A stretch of DNA of 64,000 nucleotides from Microbacterium sp. ABRD28 (GTDB taxonomy: Bacteria > Actinomycetota > Actinomycetes > Actinomycetales > Microbacteriaceae). The DNA is taken from assembly GCF_003850245.1 (NCBI RefSeq), contig NZ_CP031015.1, forward strand, positions 1,860,001-1,924,000, read 5' to 3'. The position numbers and the translations under genes were made by a program. The number at the start of each line of letters is the position of its first letter. The first letter of the stretch is position 1. Below the pieces are notes generated by a model, which saw nothing but the letters and a program-made list of their open reading frames with translations, was not told where the DNA came from and did no database searches. Shown in pieces: positions 34,430 through 42,247 of the stretch.

Positions 34430-36399
34430 TCCCCGTGACCCCCGACCACCCCGCTCCGATCTTCGAGACCGTCCTCGTCGCCAACCGCGGCGAGATCGCC
34501 CGTCGCGTCATCCGCACCCTCCGCGCGCTCGGAATCCGCGCCGTCGCCGTCTACAGCGACGCCGACGCCGACGCCCCGCACGTCCGCGAGGCCGACGACG
34601 CGGTGCGGATCGGTCCGGCGGCCGCTTCGGCGTCGTATCTCGACATCGCCGCCGTCATCGACGCCGCCCATCGGTCGGGCGCGGAGGCGATCCACCCGGG
34701 CTACGGCTTCCTCTCGGAGAATGTCGCCTTCGCGCGGGCGTGCGCCGAAGCCGGCATCGTCTTCATCGGCCCGGGCGAGAGGGCGCTGGAGGTCATGGGC
34801 GACAAGATCCGGGCGAAGGAGCACGTCGCCGGCTTCGGTGTTCCGACCGTTCCCGGCTTCTCGGCCGCGGGGATGGATGACGCCGGGATCGCCCGGTCGG
34901 CGAACGAGATCGGATTCCCCCTGCTGGTGAAGCCGTCCGCGGGCGGGGGCGGCAAAGGCATGCAGATCGTGCGTGACGCGGGCGACCTCTCCGCGGCCGT
35001 GGAGAGCGCCCGGCGCGTGGCGCGCGCGGCGTTCGGCGACGACACGCTGCTCCTCGAGCGGCTCCTCGAGAGCCCACGCCACATCGAGGTGCAGGTGCTC
35101 GCCGACGATCACGGCCACGTGATTCATCTGGGTGAGCGCGAATGCACCCTGCAGCGTCGTCATCAGAAGGTCATCGAGGAGGCGCCTTCCCCGGCGATCG
35201 ACGCCATGACGCGGGAGCGTCTCGGGCGGGCGGCCTGTGCCGCCGCGGCGAGCGTCGACTATCGGGGCGCGGGAACGGTGGAGTTCCTCGTCGCCGCGGC
35301 CCGCCCTGAGGAGTTCTTCTTCATCGAGATGAACACCCGGCTTCAGGTCGAGCACCCCGTCACCGAAGAGGTCACCGGTATCGACCTCGTCGCCGAGCAG
35401 GTGCGCATCGCCGCCGGGCTTCCTCTGTCCGTCGCGCAGGAAGATGTGCGCATGCGGGGTCACGCCATCGAGGCGCGCGTCTACGCCGAGAGTCCGGAGC
35501 GGGGGTTCGTGCCGTCGGTGGGGAAGATCCTCGCGTGGCGGCCCGCTCCGGGGATCCGCACCGACGCGGCGATCGGCACCGGATCGATCGTGACCGCCGA
35601 CTACGATCCGATGATCGCGAAGGTGATCGCCCACGCCGCCGACCGGGCGGCGGCCCTGCGCGCTCTGGATGAGGCACTGGCAGCGACCGTGATCGCCGGC
35701 GTCGAGACGAATGTGGCGTTCCTGCGGACCCTGCTCGCCCGCGAGGACGTGCAGTCGGGCGAGCTCGACACCGGCATCATCGACCGGATGCCGGCGCCCG
35801 AGCCCTCCGCCCCGGACGACGTCGAGCTCGTGGCCGCAGCCGCGCTAGGGGAGGCGGCACGAGGTGATGGCCCGGCAATGGATTCCCGATCCGGCGCCGG
35901 GCCGGTGTGGCGAAGCCTTCGCGGATGGCGCGGCGGGCGGGCGCCGGTGGCCGAGACCGTGTCCTTCGTCGTGGACGGCATCGGTGTCATGTCGGCGCCG
36001 CGGACGGACGCGCCACAGTCGGCGGAGGTGGTCGTCGCGCGCGACGAGGACGGCGCGGTGTGGACCTGGCGGAACGGGGCCACGCATCGGCTGATTCCCA
36101 TCGATCGGCGGGAGGCGATGATGCGTCGCCTGGCCGCGCACTCGCGTCGAACCGCTTCCTCGGCCCCGCAGGTGCGGGCGCCGATGCCGGGGACGGTGGT
36201 CGCCGTGCACGTCGCGGACGGCGCGAGGGTGACCGCGGGTGACCGCCTCGTGAGCATCGAAGCAATGAAGATGGAGCACATCGTGATCGCGCCCCACGAC
36301 GGCGCGGTCCGGATCCACGTCGCCATCGGCGACCAGGTGAACCGCGACCAGATCGTCGCGGAGGTCGAGGAGGACCAGGATGACCATTCCGCTCAGTGA
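34426..36399 (+). CDS. mccA: Methylcrotonyl-CoA carboxylase biotin carboxylase/BCCP subunit
   Basis: About 657 residues. The biotin carboxylase part (about 15-460) opens [21 protein letters not shown], has the ATP-grasp loop [14 protein letters not shown] and [17 protein letters not shown]. The C-terminal biotinyl domain has AMKM with K615 as the biotin site. The region between (about 470-560) is variable and partly low complexity. GTG 34426 overlaps the mccB stop (GTGA) and is preferred; GTG 34435 would be three residues shorter. It carboxylates its own biotin with ATP and bicarbonate. Confidence 0.93.
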   Translation: MIPVTPDHPAPIFETVLVANRGEIARRVIRTLRALGIRAVAVYSDADADAPHVREADDAVRIGPAAASASYLDIAAVIDAAHRSGAEAIHPGYGFLSENVAFARACAEAGIVFIGPGERALEVMGDKIRAKEHVAGFGVPTVPGFSAAGMDDAGIARSANEIGFPLLVKPSAGGGGKGMQIVRDAGDLSAAVESARRVARAAFGDDTLLLERLLESPRHIEVQVLADDHGHVIHLGERECTLQRRHQKVIEEAPSPAIDAMTRERLGRAACAAAASVDYRGAGTVEFLVAAARPEEFFFIEMNTRLQVEHPVTEEVTGIDLVAEQVRIAAGLPLSVAQEDVRMRGHAIEARVYAESPERGFVPSVGKILAWRPAPGIRTDAAIGTGSIVTADYDPMIAKVIAHAADRAAALRALDEALAATVIAGVETNVAFLRTLLAREDVQSGELDTGIIDRMPAPEPSAPDDVELVAAAALGEAARGDGPAMDSRSGAGPVWRSLRGWRGGRAPVAETVSFVVDGIGVMSAPRTDAPQSAEVVVARDEDGAVWTWRNGATHRLIPIDRREAMMRRLAAHSRRTASSAPQVRAPMPGTVVAVHVADGARVTAGDRLVSIEAMKMEHIVIAPHDGAVRIHVAIGDQVNRDQIVAEVEEDQDDHSAQ

Positions 36400-37546
36400 G
36401 TACGCGCTGGAGGAGACCGAGCTCGAACTGGCGCAGCTCGTGCGCCAGTTCGCCGACGAGGTCGTCGCGCCGGTCTCGTACGAAGCCGACCGCACCCACA
36501 CGCTGCCGCTGGACGTGGTGGCGCAGATGGGGGAGATGGGGCTGTTCGGACTCCCCTTCCCCGAAGAGGTCGGCGGACAGGGCGGGGACTACGTCGCGCT
36601 GTGCCTGGCGATCGAGGCGCTCGCCCGCGTCGATCAGTCGATCGCCATCACGCTGGAGGCCGGGGTGAGTCTCGGAGCGATGCCGATCCACCGCTTCGGC
36701 ACCGACGCGCAGCGCGAGGAGTACCTCCCCGACCTCCTGGCCGGTCGCGCACTCGCCGGGTTCGGTCTGACCGAACCCGAGGCGGGCTCGGATGCCGGAG
36801 CCACCCGCACGACCGCCCGCCGTGACGGCGAGGAGTGGGTGATCAACGGGTCGAAGCAGTTCATCACCAACTCCGGCACAGACATCACCCGCTTCGTCAC
36901 GGTCACCGCCGTCACCGGCGAGGCCGGCGGGCGCAAGCAGATCTCCACGATCATCGTCCCCAACGGCACCCCGGGATTCACCGTCGAGCCGGGGTACGAC
37001 AAGGTGGGGTGGCGCGCGTCGGACACCCACCCGCTCACGTTCACCGACGCACGGGTCCCCGCCTCGCACCTCCTCGGCGAGGAGGGGCGAGGCTTCGCCA
37101 ATTTCCTCCACATCCTCGACGAGGGCCGCATCGCCATCGCCGCGCTTTCGACCGGCGCGGCCGAGGGGTGTCTGGAGGCCGCAGTGGAATACGCCCGGTC
37201 GCGCACCGTCTTCGCCGCACCGCTGGCGAGCCGGCAGGGAATCCAGTTCATGCTCGCCCGGATGCAGGCGCGCGTGCACAACGCTCGTCTGGCCTGGTTG
37301 CACGCAGCCCGGCTGCGGGACGCCGGGAAGCCGTTCAAGACCGCGGCCGCCATTGCGAAGGTCACCGCGAGCGACGCGGCGATGGACAACGCCCGCGACG
37401 CGACGCAGATCTTCGGCGGCAACGGGTTCATGAACGAGTACCCCGTGGCGCGCCATTACCGCGACTCCAAGATCCTCGAGGTCGGCGAGGGCACCACCGA
37501 GGTGCAGCTGCTGGTCATCTCGCGGGCGCTGGGACTCGGCGGGTAG
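36380..37546 (+). CDS. Acyl-CoA dehydrogenase in the leucine operon
   Basis: FAD-dependent dehydrogenase of normal length (388 residues). GLTEPEAGSDAGATRTTA and the WVINGSKQFITNSG block bind FAD and substrate. E370 in VGEGTTEVQ stands at the catalytic-base position of short- and medium-chain dehydrogenases. In isovaleryl-CoA dehydrogenase the base is on an earlier helix and this position is not Glu. So, although operon logic calls for isovaleryl-CoA to 3-methylcrotonyl-CoA, the active site looks like the FadE19/short-branched type. Overlaps mccA by 20 bases. Confidence 0.88.
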   Translation: MTIPLSEYALEETELELAQLVRQFADEVVAPVSYEADRTHTLPLDVVAQMGEMGLFGLPFPEEVGGQGGDYVALCLAIEALARVDQSIAITLEAGVSLGAMPIHRFGTDAQREEYLPDLLAGRALAGFGLTEPEAGSDAGATRTTARRDGEEWVINGSKQFITNSGTDITRFVTVTAVTGEAGGRKQISTIIVPNGTPGFTVEPGYDKVGWRASDTHPLTFTDARVPASHLLGEEGRGFANFLHILDEGRIAIAALSTGAAEGCLEAAVEYARSRTVFAAPLASRQGIQFMLARMQARVHNARLAWLHAARLRDAGKPFKTAAAIAKVTASDAAMDNARDATQIFGGNGFMNEYPVARHYRDSKILEVGEGTTEVQLLVISRALGLGG

Positions 37547-37547
37547 C

Positions 37548-38090
37548 GTGGGCGGCACCGTGAACGACGACTCCGAGCGCCCCGGCGCCATCCAGCGCGG
37601 ACTCTACTTCGACGAGTTCGACGTCGGAGCCCGCTACCTGCACCGACCCGGGCGGACGGTGACCGAGACCGACAACGTGCTGTTCTCGGCACTGACGATG
37701 AACTCACAGCCGCTCCATCTGGATGCAGCGTGGGCAGCCGACAGCCCCTTCGGTGAGCGGCTGGTCAATTCGATGTGGACCCTGGCCACGATGGTCGGGG
37801 CTTCGGTGTCGCAGCTGACGCTGGGGACCCTCGTCGCGCAGCTCGCCATGACCGACATCACCTTCCCCGCGCCGCTCCGCCACGGTGACACGCTCTACAC
37901 CGAAACCGAGATCCTCGACACGCGTCGTTCGGCATCCCGCCCGGGTCAGGGGATCGTCACGATGCGCCATACCGGGCGGAATCAGGACGGCGTCGTGGTC
38001 GCTTCCGCCACCCGGGTCGCCCTGATGTGGTGCCGGGATGCCGTCGGCGGGACGGCGAGCGCCGCCTCCGAGACCCCAGAGGAGGTGTGA
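37548..38090 (+). CDS. MaoC-family enoyl-CoA hydratase
   Basis: 180-residue hot-dog-fold hydratase. The catalytic region TETDNVLFSALTMNSQPLHLDAAWA contains the (R)-hydratase-like D...NxxH arrangement, and FGERLVNSMWTLATMVG follows. In position it matches Rv2499c of M. tuberculosis. The expected reaction is hydration of 3-methylglutaconyl-CoA to HMG-CoA, or of mesaconyl/itaconyl-type CoA esters to citramalyl-CoA. It takes the place of the usual crotonase-type liuC gene, which is absent. GTG 37548; GTG 37560 is also possible. Confidence 0.85.
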   Translation: MGGTVNDDSERPGAIQRGLYFDEFDVGARYLHRPGRTVTETDNVLFSALTMNSQPLHLDAAWAADSPFGERLVNSMWTLATMVGASVSQLTLGTLVAQLAMTDITFPAPLRHGDTLYTETEILDTRRSASRPGQGIVTMRHTGRNQDGVVVASATRVALMWCRDAVGGTASAASETPEEV

Positions 38091-38095
38091 GAAGG

Positions 38096-38905
38096 ATGCT
38101 GCCCACTCCGGCTCTCCTCTTCTGCCCGGCCGACCGCCCCGAACGGTTCGGCAAAGCGCTCGAGCGCGCCGATGCCGTCATCCTCGACCTGGAGGATGCC
38201 GTCGGGCACGACCGCAAGACCGCCGCGCGCGGCGCCGTGATCGATGCCGACCTCGACCCGTTCCGCGTCATCGTGCGGGTGAATCCGGTGGGCACCGAGG
38301 CATTCGCCGCCGACATGGCGACCCTGTCGCAGACAGACTTCCGGACCGTGATGATCGCCAAGGCCGAGAGCGCCAAGGCGCTGCGCGCCGTCGACCGGCG
38401 CTTCTCGATCGTCGCCCTGTGCGAGACGGCCCGCGGCGTGGCCGCCGCGGAGAAGCTCGCCGCACACGACCAGGTGGTGGGCCTCATGTGGGGCGCGGAA
38501 GACCTCGTGGCAAGCCTTGGCGGCACGTCCAGCCGCAAAGGCAACGGGCGCTACCGAGACATCGCCCGGTACGCGCGGGCGCGCGTGCTGCTGGCGGCGG
38601 GTGCCCAAGCCAAGGCGGCCATCGACGCGGTGCATCTCGACATCGCAGATGTGAAGGGGCTCGCGCGGGAGGCCGCCGACGCTGCGGCGTCGGGGTTCAC
38701 CGCCACCGCCTGCATCCACCCCTCGCAGGTGCCCGTGATCCGCCGGGCGTACCGGCCCGATGAAGCGACGATCGCGTGGGCCCGGAGCCTCCTCGCCGTC
38801 GCCGAGGATCGGCCCGGGGTGTTCACCCACGAGGGACGCATGGTCGACGAGCCGGTCCTCCGGCACGCCCGCTCGGTGATGGACCGCGCCGCCCTCACGG
38901 CGTGA
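38096..38905 (+). CDS. CitE-like CoA-ester lyase (HMG-CoA / citramalyl-CoA lyase type)
   Basis: 269-residue TIM-barrel lyase of the HpcH/HpaI-CitE family. The N terminus LLFCPADRPERFGKALERAD and AVILDLEDAVG are signature regions, and the Mg ligands E110 (LCETARG) and D136 (WGAEDLV) are present. The M. tuberculosis homologue at the same operon position (Rv2498c) is reported to cleave both HMG-CoA and (S)-citramalyl-CoA, serving leucine and itaconate breakdown. The product here would be acetyl-CoA plus acetoacetate or pyruvate. ATG 38096 follows GGAGG at 38081-38085. The tail overlaps the convergent phosphatase by 11 bases. Confidence 0.87.
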   Translation: MLPTPALLFCPADRPERFGKALERADAVILDLEDAVGHDRKTAARGAVIDADLDPFRVIVRVNPVGTEAFAADMATLSQTDFRTVMIAKAESAKALRAVDRRFSIVALCETARGVAAAEKLAAHDQVVGLMWGAEDLVASLGGTSSRKGNGRYRDIARYARARVLLAAGAQAKAAIDAVHLDIADVKGLAREAADAAASGFTATACIHPSQVPVIRRAYRPDEATIAWARSLLAVAEDRPGVFTHEGRMVDEPVLRHARSVMDRAALTA

Positions 38906-39509
38906 CGTCGACCGGCAGCACGAGCCGGAGTGCGCCGCCCTCGATCTCGAAGCGGTGCAGCGAGCCGTTCGGCAGTCGGATGCCGGGCTCGGGCAGGCGG
39001 TCGTCGGTGGCGTGCCCGATCACCTCCCGGATGAGCGCTCCGTGCGCGACCGCGATGAGCGGGGGAACGGTCCCGTCGACGCTCGCGTCCTGCCGCGCAC
39101 GCACCAGCGTCGCGGTCGCGCGGGCGCGGAGGTCGGCTCGCGTCTCGGCGCCGGGGACGTCCGCGATGTGCCAGTGGCCCCAGCGACGCTGGAACTCCGC
39201 GGTGACGAGGCCCTCCGCCTCCCCGTACGCACGCTCGCGAAGACCCGGGTATCGGCGCGGCGTGGCGAGTCCCAGCGCAGCGGCGATGATGTCTGCCGTC
39301 TCCGAGGCCCGCTGCAGGTCGCTGGAGACGATCACGGCGCTCTCTGCGGCATCCGGAATCGTGCTCGTGAGCTCTGTGCGCAGCTGCTCCGCGGCCTCAC
39401 GGGCCTGCGCGCGGCCGGTGTCGTTGAGGGGGATGTCGGTGAGCCCCTGGATCCGTCCGGCGCGATTCCAGTCGGTCTCGCCGTGGCGGACCAGGATCAG
39501 TGAGCTCAC
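38895..39509 (-). CDS. Histidine phosphatase family protein
   Basis: 204-residue phosphoglycerate-mutase-like phosphatase. The catalytic motif LVRHGETDWN has H9, the second histidine is in VAHGALIREV, and IQGLTDIPLND and LRERAYGEAEG are branch signatures. Members remove phosphate from sugar phosphates or other small molecules. The true substrate is unknown. GTG 39509 is preceded by TACGCT (39516-39521, minus strand) six bases away, and the longer reading to 39635 is a shadow. Confidence 0.88.
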   Translation of the reverse strand: MSSLILVRHGETDWNRAGRIQGLTDIPLNDTGRAQAREAAEQLRTELTSTIPDAAESAVIVSSDLQRASETADIIAAALGLATPRRYPGLRERAYGEAEGLVTAEFQRRWGHWHIADVPGAETRADLRARATATLVRARQDASVDGTVPPLIAVAHGALIREVIGHATDDRLPEPGIRLPNGSLHRFEIEGGALRLVLPVDVTP

Positions 39510-39515
39510 CGCATG

Positions 39516-39521
39516 AGCGTA
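39516..39521 (-). promoter_or_regulatory. Leaderless -10 box for the histidine phosphatase
   Basis: TACGCT on the minus strand, six bases before the GTG at 39509. It lies in the 37-base gap after the sirtuin stop. Confidence 0.5.
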
Positions 39522-39546
39522 CCGGGGCGCGGCTGAGGGTCCGCCC

Positions 39547-40407
39547 TCAGCGGGCGTCGGGCGCCGGGAGGTTGTCGGCGAGGAAACGCAGGACCGGTGA
39601 CGTGCCGGCGTCGATCTTGACCGTGGCACGCGCATCGCCGCGCGTCTGCCCCCGATTGATGATCACCACGGGGAGTCTCCGCCGTCGCGCGCGCTCGAGC
39701 AGACGGATGCCGGAATTGACCACCAGCGATGACCCGGCGATCACCAGCGCATCGGCCGTGCGAAGGATCTGCTCGGCCTCGCGGAACTTCTCGGCCGGGA
39801 CGAACTCGCCGAAGAACACGACATCGGGCTTGAGCATGCCGCCGCACACCGTGCAGTCGGGGAGGATGAATCCGTCGGTCGCCGAGGGCACGACATCCCC
39901 ATCGGGTCCGAGCGGAACCGCGTCCGGGACGGTCAGCCACGGGTTGTCGCGCTCGACTCGGACCGCGAGATCACGGCGGTCGAACACCTGGCCGCAGTGC
40001 GTGCAGAACACGCGACGCATCGTGCCGTGCAGCTCCACGACACGGCGGCTCCCCGCGCGCACGTGCAGACCGTCGACGTTCTGAGTGACCACTCCGGCTG
40101 CGATGCCGCGACGCTCGAGGTCGGCGATCGCCCCGTGACCGGCGTTCGGGCTCGCGGCGGCGAACGCTCGCCATCCGAGATGGGAGCCCACCCAGTAGCG
40201 GCGACGGGCGGCGGCATCGCCGAGGAACTCCTGTGCCGTCATCGGAGTGCGCACGGGGGCGCCCTCGCCGCGATAGTCGGGGATCCCCGAGTCTGTCGAC
40301 ACGCCGGCGCCGGTGAGGATCGCCAGCCGACGGCCTCGCAGCACGTCCAGCGCCTCGGAGACGGCCGGCGTCTGAGAACTCAGATCGGTCGTGACGGTCA
40401 CAGACAC
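39547..40407 (-). CDS. NAD-dependent protein deacylase, Sir2 family (sirtuin)
   Basis: 286 residues with the whole sirtuin core. GAGVSTDSGIPDYRG (33-47) is the NAD loop, TQNVDGLH (108-115) the base-binding segment, H127 the catalytic histidine, and C135/C138 plus C185/C188 the structural zinc. It removes acyl groups from lysines, often regulating acyl-CoA synthetases. The stretch FVPAEKFREAEQ is typical of the SirTM-independent class II group. GTG start behind GGGGGG, with TACACT (40420-40425, minus strand) as a likely -10. Confidence 0.93.
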   Translation of the reverse strand: MSVTVTTDLSSQTPAVSEALDVLRGRRLAILTGAGVSTDSGIPDYRGEGAPVRTPMTAQEFLGDAAARRRYWVGSHLGWRAFAAASPNAGHGAIADLERRGIAAGVVTQNVDGLHVRAGSRRVVELHGTMRRVFCTHCGQVFDRRDLAVRVERDNPWLTVPDAVPLGPDGDVVPSATDGFILPDCTVCGGMLKPDVVFFGEFVPAEKFREAEQILRTADALVIAGSSLVVNSGIRLLERARRRRLPVVIINRGQTRGDARATVKIDAGTSPVLRFLADNLPAPDAR

Positions 40408-40508
40408 CCCCCTTCGCCGAGTGTAGGTCGCCGGGTTCAGGTGACCGAGTCTAGGCCCGGTGCTTTGCGGCGATGTTACGAGAGACGCCCGGGTGCGAGA
40501 GTGGTCGG

Positions 40509-41321
40509 ATGCAGCTGCACGAGATCGACGATCCTGGCGACGATCGCCTTTCGGACTACCGCGACCTCACCGACGTGGCTCTGCGGCGGGTGCGCGAGCC
40601 CGAGGAGGGGCTGTACATCGCGGAGTCGGCGAAGGTGATCGGCCGGGCGCTGGCGGCGGGGCATCGTCCGCGTTCGGTCCTGGTGCAGCGCAAGTGGGTC
40701 GACGACGTCATGCCGCTTCTCGCCGAGACCCCCGAGGTCGATGTGTTCGTCGTCCCGGCGGCCGTCGCCGAGGCCCTCACCGGCTACGCCGTGCACCGTG
40801 GGGCCCTCGCCGCCATGCACCGCCCGGCCCTTCGGAGCGTCGCCGACACCGTCGCGGGGGCGCGGACGGTGGTGGTCCTCGAGGACATCGTCGATCACAC
40901 CAATGTCGGTGCCGTCTTCCGCAATGCCGCCGGGCTCGGCGCCGACGCCGTCCTGGTCTCGCCGCGATGCGCCGACCCGCTCTACCGCCGGAGCGTCCGA
41001 GTGTCGATGGGGACCGTCTTCCAGGTGCCCTGGACGCGATTGGCCGATCCCCGTTCGAGCGCCGCCGAGCTGGCATCGATCGGCTTCCACGTCGCCGCGC
41101 TCGCCCTCACCGACGAGGCGGTGACCCTCGACGCCTTCGCGCGCGACCGGCCGGATCGGGCGGCCCTGCTCCTCGGCGGCGAAGGACACGGTCTGTCGCG
41201 CCGGAGTCTCGCCGACGCCCATTCGGTGGTCACCATCCCGATGACCGGCGGCGTCGATTCGCTCAACGTCGCCGCGGCGAGCGCGGTGGCCCTGTGGGCA
41301 CTCACGCGCGAGGCGCAGTGA
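40509..41321 (+). CDS. TrmH/SpoU-family RNA 2'-O-methyltransferase
   Basis: 270 residues. The N-terminal substrate-binding domain (about 25-100) is followed by the SPOUT domain with the three knot motifs: NVGAVFRNAAGLGADAVLV, LLLGGEGHGLS and VTIPMTGGVDSLNVAAASAVAL. It methylates ribose 2'-OH in tRNA or rRNA with S-adenosylmethionine. The exact site is not evident. ATG 40509 opens MQLHEIDDP; the longer frame is a shadow. It is divergent from the sirtuin and ends seven bases from the convergent SGNH gene. Confidence 0.9.
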   Translation: MQLHEIDDPGDDRLSDYRDLTDVALRRVREPEEGLYIAESAKVIGRALAAGHRPRSVLVQRKWVDDVMPLLAETPEVDVFVVPAAVAEALTGYAVHRGALAAMHRPALRSVADTVAGARTVVVLEDIVDHTNVGAVFRNAAGLGADAVLVSPRCADPLYRRSVRVSMGTVFQVPWTRLADPRSSAAELASIGFHVAALALTDEAVTLDAFARDRPDRAALLLGGEGHGLSRRSLADAHSVVTIPMTGGVDSLNVAAASAVALWALTREAQ

Positions 41322-41327
41322 CGCCGC

Positions 41328-42158
41328 TCAGGAGTCGTCCGTGGACCGGATGATCGGCAGGGGCTCGGGACGCTTGGGCACGACGGTGTCGCCCGAAGAC
41401 TGCTGCCGGAGTCGTCGCAGTACCCACGGCACGAGGTACTCCCGTGCCCACACCAGGTCGTTCGACCGGGCCTGACGCCAGGTGCGCACCGGCAGGGGAT
41501 CAGGCGTCATCGGCTGGAGGTCGTTGGGTACGGCGAGGGTGCGCAGCACCATCCGGGCGACTTCATGATGACCGAGCGAGTTGTAATGGAGCCTGTCGTC
41601 GTCGAAGAAGCGCATGTCCTGCACCTCTTTGAGGGCCCACTGGTCGGCGACGATGCAGTCGTACTGCTCCGCGATCGCGCGGATGTTCTCGTTGTAGATG
41701 GCGACTTTGCCGCGGATGCCGCGGAACACCGGGGTGAAATTCGTGTCGATGCCGGTGAAGACCACGAGCGTCGCACCGGAGGTGGACAGTCGCACCACGG
41801 CATCGTGGAAGATGTCGGCCACCACGTCCGGATCCGAGCCCGGGCGGATCACGTCGTTGCCGCCGGCGGAGAAGGTGACCAGATCGGGTTTGAGCTCGAG
41901 GGCGGGTTCGACCTGTTCGTCGACGATCTGACGGATCAGTCGACCCCGGATCGCGAGGTTGGCGTAGGAGAAATCGGGCACCTGACGGGAGAGCACTTCT
42001 GCCACGCGGTCGGCCCAGCCTCGGTGCCCACCGGGTGAACCGGGCTCGGGGTCGCCGATGCCCTCGGTGAACGAGTCGCCCAGGGCGACGAACCGCCGCC
42101 AGGGGTGCAGTTCGTGGTTCGCGGCATAGGGGCTCGGGTGGTCGGGGGTGGTCGACAT
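41328..42158 (-). CDS. SGNH/GDSL-family hydrolase
   Basis: 276-residue serine esterase of the GDSL type. Block I is ALGDSFTEG with S29. Block III is SAGGNDVIRPG, and block V is DDDRLHYNSLGHHEVA with the catalytic D and H. No signal peptide is seen, so it is probably cytosolic. The acyl substrate is unknown. A minus-strand TACCCT (42188-42193) and GAGGAAG ribosome site precede the ATG. Divergent from the helicase gene. Confidence 0.88.
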   Translation of the reverse strand: MSTTPDHPSPYAANHELHPWRRFVALGDSFTEGIGDPEPGSPGGHRGWADRVAEVLSRQVPDFSYANLAIRGRLIRQIVDEQVEPALELKPDLVTFSAGGNDVIRPGSDPDVVADIFHDAVVRLSTSGATLVVFTGIDTNFTPVFRGIRGKVAIYNENIRAIAEQYDCIVADQWALKEVQDMRFFDDDRLHYNSLGHHEVARMVLRTLAVPNDLQPMTPDPLPVRTWRQARSNDLVWAREYLVPWVLRRLRQQSSGDTVVPKRPEPLPIIRSTDDS

Positions 42159-42247
42159 GGGGCTTCCTCGGCTCGTGGCTTGTGTCGAGGGTAGCGTCCG
42201 AGGCGTCGTCTATCGTGGTGACTCGTCGTGTTCGGGAAGGGGGAGCT

